The notes below the pieces were generated by a model. It did not search any database. It saw nothing but the letters and a program-made list of their open reading frames with translations, and was not told the DNA's origin. From Bog-756 sp963841885 (GTDB lineage Bacteria; Actinomycetota; Acidimicrobiia; Acidimicrobiales; RAAP-2): a stretch of 64,000 bases of DNA. The translations under genes were made by a program, and so were the position numbers. Shown piece by piece: positions 29,787 to 40,610 of this stretch (position 1 is the first letter of the stretch; each line of letters begins with the position of its first letter). The stretch is from contig CAWJEK010000002.1 in the NCBI GenBank assembly GCA_963841885.1, positions 186,001 to 250,000 on the forward strand, in the 5' to 3' direction.

Positions 29787-30048
29787 TGTCTCAGCCTGCC
29801 GCGGATCGGGGCCCGGTCCAAGGCGCCCCGGTCGATGACCTCCGGCGCCGGACACGCCGGTTCCCACCTCGAGAGAGCGGGAGACCGCACGGATGGCTAT
29901 GCGATGCTGGACCGATGCCGTCCAGGGGGCCCGGACGCGGTCCGCACACGATGAGGCGCAGTCCGACCTGGCCGACAGCGGTGGTGCGCGGCGATGACGA
30001 GGCCCGGCGGACACCGGTCGGACCTCCGACCCCGGACGAGGTGGGGCG

Positions 30049-30735
30049 TTGATCGTCTGTCACAGCCGCGGATTCGTCTTCGTGCACATCCACAAGACCG
30101 CCGGAGAGTCGATCACGGCCACCTTCCGTCCGGTGCTGGAGGCGGGGGACCGGGTCGTGAAGGGTTCGCCCCCGCCGGGGGCTGGCGGGCCGGTCCTCGG
30201 CAAGCACAGCTCGGCCCGGGAGGGGAGGGACGCCCTGGGCGCCGACTGCTGGGCGCGCTACTTCACCTTCTCGTTCGTACGACACCCGATCGACCGGACC
30301 CTGTCGCTCTACCGCTATGTCGAGCGGTGGGCCACGCCCCCGAGGCCCACCCTGGCGCAGCGCCTCCGGATCCGCAGTGCCGGGTCCCGACTGGAGCGGG
30401 AGCGGTGGCCGGAGATGATGGCGTACCGGGCGACGTCGTCGTTCTCCGAGTTCATCCGCCATCCGCTCCTCGACCGGGCGGTCAGCATGAGGCCGCAGGT
30501 GTCGTCGTTGTGCGACGAGAACGGCGAACTGCTGGTCGACTTCGTCGGGCGGTTCGAGCGGCTCGCCGCTGACGTCGCCCACGTGCAGCGCACCCTGGCG
30601 GTGCCCGAGACGCCGCTCCGCTCGCTGAACACCACGACCGGTGAGCGGCACCGCCGCGGGCTGTCGCCTGACGACGTCGATTTCCTCACCTCCCGGTTCC
30701 AGGAGGACCTCGTCCGGTTCGGTTACCCACCCTGA
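30049..30735 (+). CDS. Sulfotransferase family 2-like protein
   Basis: The 228-residue product resembles PAPS-dependent carbohydrate sulfotransferases. The 5'-phosphosulfate loop is FVFVHIHKTAGES near residue 10 and the 3'-phosphate motif is FSFVRHPIDRTLSLYRYVE near residue 80. A C-terminal helix LSPDDVDFLTSRFQEDLVRF is typical. The acceptor is unknown, perhaps a cell-surface glycan. TTG 30049 is the only start close to the P-loop, preceded by GAGGTGG. There is no signal peptide or membrane helix. Confidence 0.75.
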   Translation: MIVCHSRGFVFVHIHKTAGESITATFRPVLEAGDRVVKGSPPPGAGGPVLGKHSSAREGRDALGADCWARYFTFSFVRHPIDRTLSLYRYVERWATPPRPTLAQRLRIRSAGSRLERERWPEMMAYRATSSFSEFIRHPLLDRAVSMRPQVSSLCDENGELLVDFVGRFERLAADVAHVQRTLAVPETPLRSLNTTTGERHRRGLSPDDVDFLTSRFQEDLVRFGYPP

Positions 30736-30858
30736 CGGATCCGGCCCTCGCCGCGGACGCCGGCCGGGCGGACGACGGTCCGCGGTGATCCACCGTCCAC
30801 CGATGTCGGCGATGGGCGCCGGATCGAGGTGGTCGCCGATAGCGGAGGTGGTCGGTCC

Positions 30859-32100
30859 TCAGACCAGGCCGTGACCCCAGGGCCTTCCCGGACCGGGGCC
30901 GGGGGGGCAGGCGAAGATCGCGCTTCCGGTGTGGTCGAGGTACTGGAACAGGGCGTCCTCGTGGCTGAGGCGCTCCTGGAGCCGGACGAACTGCTGCGCC
31001 GGGTCCTTCTGGAAGCAGATGAAGAAGAGACCGGCATCGAACTCTCCTGTGGCCGGGTCGACCCCGTCGGCGAAGCTGTAGCCGCGGCGCAACAGGGCGG
31101 CCCCACCGTTGGTGGCCGGGGCGGCCACCCGTATGTGGGCGTCATCGGGGATGAGAGGCTCGCCGAAGCTGTCGAGCGCCGCCAGGTCGAGCGGTGCGTG
31201 CTCCCGGGAGGCGCCGATCGGGGCCCCGCTGGCCTTGACCCGGCCGATGGTGCGCTCCTGATCGCCCAGGGTGCTGCGGTCCCACGCCTCGAGGTGGACG
31301 CGGATGCGTCGGGCCACCAGGTAGGTGCCACCCCGCATCCAGGCCTGGTCGGTCGACCGGTCGACCCACACGAAGTCGTCCATGGCGGTCGGGTCCGACG
31401 GGTCGAGATTGGCCGTACCGTCCTTGAAGCCGAGGAGGTTGCGGGGGGTGACCGCGGCGTCCCCGGCAGCGGCGGCCCGGCCGAACCCGATCTGGACATA
31501 GCGCAGGGTGACGGCGCCGAGCCCCGCCCGGGCGAGGTTGTGGACGGCGTGGAACGCGACCTGGGGATCGTCGGCGCAGGCCTGGACGCACAGGTCGCCT
31601 CCCGACAGTGCCGGGTCGAGGGCGTCCCCGGCGAAGGGCGGGAGGTCGATGAGGGCGGCGGGGCGCCGGCCGGCGAGGCCGAACCGGGAGTCGAACAGCG
31701 TCGGCCCGTAGCCGACGGTCAGGGTGAGGCGGGCGGGGGGTAGTCCGACGGCCTCCCCGGTGTCGGCCGGCGGGGCGAACTGGTCGGTGGGTCCGGCCAC
31801 CGACTGTCCGGCGGTCATGCGCTCGGCGGCGTCCGACCAGGTGGCCAGCAGGTCGGCCAGCCCGGTCCGGTCGACGCCGGAGACGTCGAAGGCGGCAAAG
31901 ACCAGCCGGGCCTGCTCGGGGGTGATGATCCCACCCTGGTGCTCGCCGTGGAACGGCTCGGTGGCCGGGGCCGCCGCGGTGGTGGCGGCGACCGCCTCAC
32001 CCGGGGTCAGTCCGGTGGTGGTCACCAGCGCCGCCGTGGCCAGTCCCGAACCGGCCAGCAGTTGGCGCCGCGAGAGGGCGCCCGGTCGACGGGGGGTCAC
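30859..32100 (-). CDS. efeB: EfeB-type DyP peroxidase, Tat-exported
   Basis: EfeB is a haem peroxidase that works with EfeO in iron acquisition. The N terminus carries a twin-arginine signal (SRRQLLAGSGLATAALVTT) that sends the folded enzyme outside. The DyP signature GFKDGTANL with its catalytic Asp is present, and proximal-site sequence HIRVAAPATNGG follows. Length is 413 residues. The GTG start overlaps the efeO stop by 4 nt, so the two are translated as a unit. Confidence 0.9.
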   Translation of the reverse strand: MTPRRPGALSRRQLLAGSGLATAALVTTTGLTPGEAVAATTAAAPATEPFHGEHQGGIITPEQARLVFAAFDVSGVDRTGLADLLATWSDAAERMTAGQSVAGPTDQFAPPADTGEAVGLPPARLTLTVGYGPTLFDSRFGLAGRRPAALIDLPPFAGDALDPALSGGDLCVQACADDPQVAFHAVHNLARAGLGAVTLRYVQIGFGRAAAAGDAAVTPRNLLGFKDGTANLDPSDPTAMDDFVWVDRSTDQAWMRGGTYLVARRIRVHLEAWDRSTLGDQERTIGRVKASGAPIGASREHAPLDLAALDSFGEPLIPDDAHIRVAAPATNGGAALLRRGYSFADGVDPATGEFDAGLFFICFQKDPAQQFVRLQERLSHEDALFQYLDHTGSAIFACPPGPGPGRPWGHGLV

Positions 32101-33035
32101 GACGGCGACCCCTGGGTGCCGAAGGGGGCGAGCTGTCCGGCCAGACGGGCCAGGGTGGACGCGGTGGCGTCGAGCTGTTGGGACAGGGCCAGGCGGGCGG
32201 CCGGGGTGACGGAGGTGTCCGGCGTGGTGGTGGGCGCACCGAGGGCTGCCACCTGGGTGCCGAGGGTCGCGAACTGGCCGGCTACCGTCCGGGTGAGCGC
32301 GGGGTCGACCAGCTGGGCGAGGGTCTCGACGGCACCGAAGGCCGCCGCGGCCGCCGCCTCGGTGGCATCCACGTCGACGAGGCCGAGGTGGGACACGGGC
32401 TCCTGACTCGACGGCAGGGCGGTGTCCACCACCCAGGTGAGTTGGTCCACCGCCACGCTGGCGATGGCTTCGGGTCCGAGGTGCATCCGCGTCAGCAGAA
32501 ACTCCGCGACGGGTGCCTGGGCGGCCAGCCCGGCGGCGTCGGAGACGGCCGGCCCACCGGCCCACAGGTCGCGCTCGACGGCATGGAGTCCACCGAAGGT
32601 CTCCCCGGGCACTACCTCGGTCTCCAACTCGTCGAGAGTGGAGGCGTTGATCGAGCTGGCCGTGCCGGTGTCGAGATCCCGGAACGTGTCGTAGTCGGCC
32701 TGGGCGGAGAGCTCGTCGGACTCGGCGGCCGAGGTGTGGCCGGCGGCCAGATCGGCCTGGAGGGTGTCGATCGCGGTGACGAAGCCGGAGGTCCAGGTGC
32801 CGACCAGCGTGGCGTAGGTGCGGGTCGCCGTGTCGGCGGCCAGGGACGTCTCCCGGTCGGAGTCGCCCGTGTCCGTGCCGTAGCGGGAGGTGACCCCGGC
32901 TTCGGGGCCGACCTGGGGGGCGGATGCGTGCGGGGCCGACACGGTGCCGCCGCAGGCCGCGCCCAGAAGGGCGACGGTGATCGCCGCCATCGGGGCGACG
33001 ATCCGGTAGCGGGCGGTGGTGGTTCGGAGTCTCAT
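32097..33035 (-). CDS. efeO: EfeO/EfeM-type lipoprotein (imelysin, M75 family)
   Basis: This 312-residue lipoprotein (lipobox ALLGAACGG) carries the M75 imelysin-like domain with its HxxE metal-binding motif in GGLHAVERDLW. EfeO proteins bind iron for the EfeUOB system. The N-terminal cupredoxin domain of full EfeO is absent, so this is the short EfeM-like form. No permease gene efeU is seen next to it; the operon here is just efeO-efeB. ATG 33035 is the start. Confidence 0.85.
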   Translation of the reverse strand: MRLRTTTARYRIVAPMAAITVALLGAACGGTVSAPHASAPQVGPEAGVTSRYGTDTGDSDRETSLAADTATRTYATLVGTWTSGFVTAIDTLQADLAAGHTSAAESDELSAQADYDTFRDLDTGTASSINASTLDELETEVVPGETFGGLHAVERDLWAGGPAVSDAAGLAAQAPVAEFLLTRMHLGPEAIASVAVDQLTWVVDTALPSSQEPVSHLGLVDVDATEAAAAAAFGAVETLAQLVDPALTRTVAGQFATLGTQVAALGAPTTTPDTSVTPAARLALSQQLDATASTLARLAGQLAPFGTQGSPS

Positions 33036-33155
33036 GGCGGGTCGCGGTGGCGGGGTCGCTCTCCACGGCCCCCGTCCAGGGTACGGGAAGCGAGCGGTGG
33101 CGAGGGGGCGCCCGGACCACCCGGGGATCGACACCGGCCCAGGTAGACTGCGGTC

Positions 33156-34502
33156 ATGTCGCCGAACAACCCGTCTGGTCCGCCGCGCCCGTCGGGACGA
33201 TCGTCCGGCCGTCCGGCCGGCCCGGGGAAGACGTCCAAGGGCTCGGGGAGCGCCCGTCCGACCGGCTCCGGGTCGGGGCGGCCCGCCGGGTCGGGTCGTA
33301 CCTCGGGTTCGGGCCGTCCGTCCGGCTCGACCTCCGGCCGTCCCCCGGGTTCGGGTTCCGGTCGTCCGTCCGGTTCCAGGACGGGTACGGGACGTCCCTC
33401 CGGTTCCGGTGCGGGGCGTCCCTCCGGCTCGGGCGCCGGGCGCCCCTCCGGCTCGGGCGCCGGCCGCCCGCCGCGTCGAGACGGTGCGCCGACGGCCCGG
33501 GGCGATCGCAGCGGTACTCCGGGATCGGGCCGTCCGATGGCCCGGCGAGGTGCCGAGGGGCCCACCGACCACCGGTCCCCCCGGGGCGAGGTGGTCCGCA
33601 AGGGATGGGGGAGTGTGGCCCGTCGCGGCGCCAGCACCGTACGCGACGGTGTCGACCACGGCCCGGACGACGACACCCCCGAGGGTCGGAGGCGGACCCG
33701 GACCCGCACCGACGAGTTCGTGCCCGAGGAGTTCGTCCGGGTGGACGACCGGTCGGGTCCGAAGGCGGACCGGACGCGCCCCCCGGCGCACCGGACCGTG
33801 CGTGAGCCCGACGAGCTGTCGGCCGATATCGCCCAGGAGCTGGCCAGCGCGGCGGGCCCCGACTGGAACATGCTGCGGACCCGGATCAGCGAGCGCATGG
33901 CCGCCGGCATCGGCGCCTACGAGCGCGAGCGCTACCGCGATGCCGCCCGGATCCTGCGCACCGTGGTCGACGCGGTGCCCAACGCCCCCTCCCCCCGGGA
34001 GCTGCTCGGCCTCGCCCAGTACCACCAGGGCAACTGGAAGGCCGCATTGCCCAACCTCGAGATGTTCACCACGCTGACCGGTTCGGTGGACCAACACCCG
34101 GTGCGGATGGACTGCCAGCGCGCCCTCGGACGGCCGAAGCGGGTCGAGGCCCTCTACGAGGAGCTGCGCAAGGGGTCGCCCGATCCCGAGGTCCTCTCCG
34201 AGGGTCGCCTGGTGCTGGCCGGCACCCGGGCCGACCTCGGTGACCTCGACGGCGCCGTGCGCCTGCTGGTCGACGCCGGTGCCGGTCGCCTGGTGCGCAA
34301 CCCGGCCGAACGGCACCTCCGCCAGTGGTACGTGCTGGGCGACCTGATGGAGCGCTCCGGCGACCTGGCCAAGGCCCGCGAGCTGTTCCTGCGGGTGCAG
34401 GCCGTCGATCCCGAGGCCTACGACGTGGCCGAGCGGCTCGAGTCGCTGGGCCCCCCGTCCCGGCCCCGCCGGACGCCGAACCGACCCCGTGGCGCCCGTT
34501 AG
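33156..34502 (+). CDS. TPR-repeat protein with SGRP-repeat N terminus
   Basis: The 448-residue protein has two parts. Residues ~1-180 are Gly/Ser/Arg/Pro low complexity with repeated SGRP units. Residues ~220-435 form TPR-like helical pairs (GIGAYERERYRDAARILRTV, ELLGLAQYHQGNWKAALPNL, WYVLGDLMERSGDLAKAREL) that should bind partner proteins. No signal or membrane helix is present. Function is unknown. It precedes fbaB by 10 nt, so they may share a transcript. Confidence 0.7.
   Translation: MSPNNPSGPPRPSGRSSGRPAGPGKTSKGSGSARPTGSGSGRPAGSGRTSGSGRPSGSTSGRPPGSGSGRPSGSRTGTGRPSGSGAGRPSGSGAGRPSGSGAGRPPRRDGAPTARGDRSGTPGSGRPMARRGAEGPTDHRSPRGEVVRKGWGSVARRGASTVRDGVDHGPDDDTPEGRRRTRTRTDEFVPEEFVRVDDRSGPKADRTRPPAHRTVREPDELSADIAQELASAAGPDWNMLRTRISERMAAGIGAYERERYRDAARILRTVVDAVPNAPSPRELLGLAQYHQGNWKAALPNLEMFTTLTGSVDQHPVRMDCQRALGRPKRVEALYEELRKGSPDPEVLSEGRLVLAGTRADLGDLDGAVRLLVDAGAGRLVRNPAERHLRQWYVLGDLMERSGDLAKARELFLRVQAVDPEAYDVAERLESLGPPSRPRRTPNRPRGAR
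33390..33461 (+). repeat. Three tandem 24-bp repeats
   Basis: Units at 33390-33413, 33414-33437 and 33438-33461 each encode the octapeptide GRPSGSGA. The last two differ at one position. They are the most regular part of a wider GRP-rich region (~33240-33480). In-frame tandem repeats of this kind can expand or contract by slippage. Confidence 0.85.
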
Positions 34503-34512
34503 GCTCGCGGCC

Positions 34513-35562
<1,050 letters not shown>

Positions 35563-35723
35563 CAAAGGCGTCCGGTCACCCCCGGGCGGCGGTAGTGTCG
35601 GAGCGGACCGCCGCGTGCCCGCGGGGTGTCCACGTGCCCGGGGCCTGGCGGAGGGCCGACGGCACGGTCACGGCGCCGGCCGATCCGGCGCCCCAGCGGT
35701 AGAGCAGTACGAAGAGGAGCCAG

Positions 35724-37646
35724 GTGTCCGACACCACCATCCATCCCCATGACCACCACCTGATCGACCGGGTGGTCATCCGGTTCGCCGGAGACTCGGG
35801 CGACGGGATGCAGCTCGCCGGGGACCGCTTCACCACATCGTCCGCCCTGTTCGGGAACGACCTGGCCACCTTCCCCGACTTCCCGGCCGAGATCCGGGCC
35901 CCGGCCGGCACCATGGCCGGCGTGTCGGCCTTCCAGGTCCACATCTCCGATCACGACATCTCCACGCCGGGCGACTCGCCCAACGTGCTGGTGGCCATGA
36001 ATCCGGCGGCCCTGCGGGCCAACGTCCCGGCCCTGCCCCAGGGCGCCACGATCATCGTGAACTCGGACGCCTTCGACGAGCGGAGCCTGGCCAAGGCCGG
36101 CTACGAGGCCGACCCGTTGGCCGACGGCACCCTCTCGGCCTTCACCGTGTACGAGGTCCCCATGACCTCCATCACCACCGAGTCCTCCAAGGACCTCGGG
36201 GTCAAGCCGCGCGACGCCGAGCGCTCCAAGAACTTCTTCGCCCTGGGCCTGATCAGCTGGCTCTACACCCGACCGGTCGAGCCGACGCTCGACTGGATCG
36301 CCGAGAAGTACGCCGGCAAGGAGCTGGTCCGGGAAGCCAATCAGCGGGCCTTCAAGGCCGGCTACCACTTCGGCGAGACGGCCGAGCTGTTCGAGTCGTC
36401 CTACGAGGTCAAGCCGGCCGTGCTGGCGCCGGGGGAGTACGCCAACGTCACCGGCAACACGGCGGCGGCCTGGGGACTCATCGCCGCCTCCCTGCGGAGC
36501 GGCCTGCCCCTCTTCCTCGGCACGTACCCGATCACCCCGGCCTCGGACATCCTCCACGAACTCTCCAAGCACAAGCAGTTCGGGGTGCGCACCTTCCAGG
36601 CCGAGGACGAGATCTCCGGCATCGGGGCGGCCCTCGGCGCGGCCTTCGGCGGCGCCCTCGGCGTCACCACCACCTCGGGGCCCGGCATCGACCTCAAGTC
36701 CGAGATGATGGGCCTGGCCATCAGCCTGGAGCTGCCGCTGCTGATCATCGACATCCAGCGCGGCGGCCCCTCCACCGGCCTGCCCACCAAGACCGAGCAG
36801 GCCGACCTGCTCCACGCCATGTACGGACGCCACGGCGAGGCGCCGATGCCGATCGTGGCCGCCCGGACCCCGTCGCACTGCTTCGAGGCGACCCTCGAGG
36901 CGGTCCGGATCGCCGTCAAGTACCGGACGCCCGTCCTGCTCCTGTCCGACGGCTACCTGGCCAACGGGACCGAGCCGTGGCGCCTGCCCGACCTGGAGGA
37001 CCTGCCGACCATCGACCCGGCGTTCGCCACCGGCCCCAACCATGTGGAGGAGGACGGCACCTCGGACTTCTGGCCCTACCTGCGCGACGACGAGACGCTC
37101 GCCCGCCCGTGGGCCCCTCCGGGACTGCCCGGCCTGGAACACCGCATCGGTGGTCTGGAGAAGTCCGACGGCCCCGGCAACGTCGCCTACGACGGGGCCA
37201 ACCACGAGCGCATGACCCGGCTCCGGGCGGCCAAGGTGGCCGGCATCGCCGACGACATCCCGCCCACCGACGTCGACCACGAGGACGGCGCCGAGGTCCT
37301 GGTGATCGGCTGGGGTTCCACCTACGGCGCCATCGCCGCCGGCGTCCAGCGGGTACGGGCCCGCGGCCACAAGGTCGACCAGGCCCACCTGGTCCACCTC
37401 AACCCGTTCCCGGCCGACCTGGGCGACGTGCTCGGGCGCTACAAGCGGGTGTTGGTGCCCGAGGTGAACCTCGGCCAGCTCAGCCGGCTGCTGCGGGCCG
37501 AGTACCTGGTCGACGCCCGGTCGCTGAACCAGGTGTCGGGGATCCCGTTCCGGGCGGCGGCCATGGAGGCCGCCATCCTGCAGCTGCTCGACGAGCTGGC
37601 CGCCGAGCGCAAGATCGAGGACGACGGAGAGGGGTCGACACGATGA
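35724..37646 (+). CDS. korA: 2-oxoglutarate:ferredoxin oxidoreductase, alpha subunit
   Basis: KorA with KorB converts 2-oxoglutarate and CoA to succinyl-CoA with ferredoxin as acceptor. Residues ~1-190 are the fused gamma domain (RFAGDSGDGMQLAGDRF). The alpha domain follows (GTYPITPASDILHELSKH, TSGPGIDLKSEMMGLAI, QRGGPSTGLPTKTEQADLL). The C-terminal part has VLVIGWGSTYGAIAAGV. Length is 640 residues, near the mycobacterial homologue. GTG 35724 is preceded by AGGAG. It overlaps korB (ATGA). Specificity for 2-oxoglutarate rather than pyruvate is inferred from the two-subunit actinobacterial family. Confidence 0.92.
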   Translation: MSDTTIHPHDHHLIDRVVIRFAGDSGDGMQLAGDRFTTSSALFGNDLATFPDFPAEIRAPAGTMAGVSAFQVHISDHDISTPGDSPNVLVAMNPAALRANVPALPQGATIIVNSDAFDERSLAKAGYEADPLADGTLSAFTVYEVPMTSITTESSKDLGVKPRDAERSKNFFALGLISWLYTRPVEPTLDWIAEKYAGKELVREANQRAFKAGYHFGETAELFESSYEVKPAVLAPGEYANVTGNTAAAWGLIAASLRSGLPLFLGTYPITPASDILHELSKHKQFGVRTFQAEDEISGIGAALGAAFGGALGVTTTSGPGIDLKSEMMGLAISLELPLLIIDIQRGGPSTGLPTKTEQADLLHAMYGRHGEAPMPIVAARTPSHCFEATLEAVRIAVKYRTPVLLLSDGYLANGTEPWRLPDLEDLPTIDPAFATGPNHVEEDGTSDFWPYLRDDETLARPWAPPGLPGLEHRIGGLEKSDGPGNVAYDGANHERMTRLRAAKVAGIADDIPPTDVDHEDGAEVLVIGWGSTYGAIAAGVQRVRARGHKVDQAHLVHLNPFPADLGDVLGRYKRVLVPEVNLGQLSRLLRAEYLVDARSLNQVSGIPFRAAAMEAAILQLLDELAAERKIEDDGEGSTR

Positions 37647-38676
37647 CCGATGTGACCGAAGCGGTGCCCGTGCCGCTCACCACCCGCAAGGACTGGTCCT
37701 CGGACCAGGAGGTGCGCTGGTGCCCGGGGTGTGGTGACTACTCCATCCTGGCCGCCGTGCAGATGCTCATGCCCGACCTCGGCGTGCGGCGGGAGTCGAC
37801 CGTCTTCCTGTCCGGGATCGGCTGCGCCGCCCGGTTCCCCTACTACATGAGCACGTACGGGATGCACTCCATCCACGGACGGGCCCCGGCCATCGCCACC
37901 GGCCTCGCCACCACGCGCCCCGACCTCGACGTCTGGGTCGTGACCGGGGACGGCGACGCGCTGTCGATCGGCGGCAACCACCTCATCCACGCCCTGCGCC
38001 GCAACGTGAACATCACCATCCTGCTGTTCAACAACCAGATCTACGGCCTCACCAAGGGGCAGTACTCGCCCACCTCGGAGGTGGCCAAGGTCACCAAGTC
38101 GACGCCGTTCGGCTCCCTCGAGCACCCCTTCAACCCGCTCAGCCTGGCGCTCGGCGCCGAGGCCACGTTCGTGGCCAGGACGCACGACATGGACCGCAAG
38201 CACATGATGGAGACGTTCCGCCGGGCCCACGCCCACCGGGGCGCCTCCTTCGTCGAGATCTACCAGAACTGCAACGTCTTCAACGACGGGGCCTTCGAAC
38301 AGATCACCGGCAAGGACCACCGGGCGGACATGCTCATCCCGCTGGTCCACGGCGAGCCCATCCGCTTCGGCTCGGACGGCCAGTTCGGGGTGATCATGGA
38401 TCCCGACGGCTCGGTCGAGGTGGTCGAGGTGTCGAGCGTGGGTGAGGACGCCCTGCTGGTGCACGACGAGCACAAGGAGAACCCGGGCCTGGCCTTCCAG
38501 CTCAGCCGGCTGTCGCGGGACCGTTCGAACCGACGCCGATCGGCGTGTTCCGCGACGTCGACCACGACGAGTACGGCGGGCAGATGGCCGACCAGATCGC
38601 CTCGGCGACCGAGCGGCGCGGGGCGGGCGATTTCGCCGCCCTGCTGCGGTCGGGCTCCTCTTGGACCGTGAACTGA
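37643..38676 (+). CDS. korB: 2-oxoglutarate:ferredoxin oxidoreductase, beta subunit (one apparent frameshift)
   Basis: KorB binds thiamine diphosphate and a [4Fe-4S] cluster. VRWCPGCGDYSILAAVQML and GIGCAARFPYY hold cluster cysteines. The TPP motif is GDGDALSIGGNH through FNNQIYGLTKGQYSP. The last ~50 residues (PFEPTPIGVFRDVDHDEYGG to SSWTVN) are in another frame: one base is missing at CGCGGGAC (38514-38521). With it restored, the protein is 344 residues, normal length. The catalytic part is unaffected. A sequencing error is likelier than a true truncation. Confidence 0.92.
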
Positions 38677-38701
38677 CGGACGGTCTCCGGACGGCGAGCC
38701 G

Positions 38702-39265
38702 ATGGGCGCCCGGATCCTCCTGCTGCGGGGCATCAACGTCGGTGGCCACAACCGCCTGCCCATGGCCGACCTGCGCGCCCTGGTGGAGGAGGTAGGCGGC
38801 GAGGACGTCTCCACCTACCTCCAGAGCGGCAACGTCGTGTGCCGGTCGGACCAGGACGCCCGGGAGTTGGCCACCGCCCTCGCCGCCGCCGTCGCCGCGG
38901 GCCCGGGCCTCACCGTGCCGGTGGTGGGACGCACGGGCGACGAGTGGTCGGCGACCGTGGCGGGCAATCCGCTCGTCGACCTCGACGACGACCCGAAGCA
39001 GCTCCACGTGACCTTTCTCGACGGGGTCCCCGACCCGGCGCGGGTCGACGAGGTGGTGACGGCAGCGGCCGGGTTCGTTCCGGAGCGGCTGGCCGTGGCG
39101 GGCGCCGACGTGTTCCTCCACATCCCCTACGGCTACCACGAGGCGAAGCTGTCGAACGCGTTCCTCGAGCGGCGTCTCGGCCGGGTGGCCACCACGCGGA
39201 ACTGGCGGACGGTGCTGGCCGTGGCCGAACTGGCCGGTGTCGACCCCGGAGGTCCCGGACGGTGA
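38702..39265 (+). CDS. DUF1697 family protein
   Basis: The 187-residue product begins MGARILLLRGINVGGHNRLP and has YLQSGNVVCRSD, both DUF1697 landmarks, plus a C-terminal KLSNAFLERRLGRVATTRNW. The family is widespread in actinobacteria and its function is unknown. It is a soluble cytosolic protein 25 nt after korB and may be on the same transcript. Confidence 0.85.
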   Translation: MGARILLLRGINVGGHNRLPMADLRALVEEVGGEDVSTYLQSGNVVCRSDQDARELATALAAAVAAGPGLTVPVVGRTGDEWSATVAGNPLVDLDDDPKQLHVTFLDGVPDPARVDEVVTAAAGFVPERLAVAGADVFLHIPYGYHEAKLSNAFLERRLGRVATTRNWRTVLAVAELAGVDPGGPGR

Positions 39266-39275
39266 TCCCGGGCGC

Positions 39276-40515
39276 TCAGGTGGCGGGGGCGACGCCGGCC
39301 GTCGGATCGTCGCCCTGGTAGGTGGCGTAGTCCCCGTCCCCGGTGAGGATCATGCAGTACTGGTCACTCGGACAGGCCAGGCTGGTCCCGTCGCCCGGGT
39401 ACTCCACCGGGGTGGTGACGACCTTGACGGGGGCCGACCACGTGCTGCCCCGCCAGGTCATCACGTCGCCGTCGGCGTCGGCGGCCATGCAGAAGGCGGT
39501 GGTCGGGCACGAGACGGCGTCCAGCTGTCCGGCGGGGTCGATCTGGCGGGGGGTCGACCAGCCGCCGCCGGCGGTCTGCACCGACACGTCGCCGCCGCGC
39601 ACGGCCACACAGGTCCCGACCGCCGGGCAGGACACGGCCGAGTCCCCCGACGTGGAGGTCGACCAGGGTGCGGCCGTCGCCGACCAGGTGGAACCGTTCC
39701 AGGAGAGGACGGTGTCGCCGACCAGGGCGGTGCAGTCCGACGCCGCCGGGCACGACACGCCCACCCGACCGGGCTGGAAGAGCTCGACCGGCGGTGAACC
39801 GGAACCGGTGGTGAAGGCCTGGGGCGCCGACCACGTGCTGCCGTTCAGGACGGCCACGTGCCCGGTGTTGTCCACGTAGGCGCAGAACTGGCCCGAGGGG
39901 CACGACACCGCGGCCGACCGGGAGCCCTCGTGGCCGGGCCCTGGATCCTCGGGGCTGGCCACGCCCCCCGCCGCGGGGGCCAGGGCCACCGGCGGCGACC
40001 AGGTCGTCCCGTCGCCCAGCGACATGTGACCCGACCCGTCGACCAGGGCGCAGCGGGGTCCCGACGTGCACGAGATGCCGGCCAGTTCGGGGGCGACGGC
40101 GGGTCCACCCGATGGGGCGGCGAAATAGTCGACCGGCGGCTGCCAGCTGGCGCCGTCCCAGGCGGTGACCACGCCGGGGCCGCTCGAGTCGGTGGCGTCG
40201 GCCTCGTTGGCCCCGCCGCCCACGGCCACGCAGAACACCCCCGAGATGCAGGACACGCCGGTGTAGCCGCCGACGGGGGCCAGGGCGGTGGCGGGCTGGG
40301 CCCACCCCGCCGCGGCCACGACCGGGCTGGGCACGGTGGTGGGCACGGCCGAGGGCAGGGTGGTGGTCGGCGAGCTCGTCGTTGTCGTCGTCGTCGAGGT
40401 CGAGGTGGTCGTGGTGGAGTGCACGTCGCCGCACCGACTGGGGGGAACCGCACGCCGACGCCATCAGGAGCACGGCCAGCGCCGTGCCCGCTCCCACTCG
40501 TCGTCCTGGTGCCAC
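39276..40515 (-). CDS. Lipoprotein with seven beta-propeller-like SCP repeats (one apparent frameshift)
   Basis: From GTG 40515 the N terminus is a lipoprotein signal (GTALAVLLMASACGSP). The mature part then continues in a different frame: a Thr/Ser tract and seven repeats of ~45 residues, each with V-S-C-P-x(4)-C and often a G-S-T-W-S-A-P turn. Two cysteines per repeat suggest a disulphide per blade of a propeller-like fold. The shift sits in a run of six C on the coding strand (plus strand G6, 40440-40445); five would restore one frame. Function is unknown; it should be outside the membrane. Confidence 0.7.
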
Positions 40516-40610
40516 CTGACCCTCCGAGTGGGCTCGCCGCGCGTCGACCGATCAGGCTAGTGGCGGGGGCAGCGCACCGGTAGGCGGCGGGGGCCGCCCC
40601 GGCGGCCGGA

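Noticed and set aside
33156..33480. CRISPR-like array
   Set aside because: The repeats are in-frame, 24 bp, contiguous and coding; there are no unique spacers.
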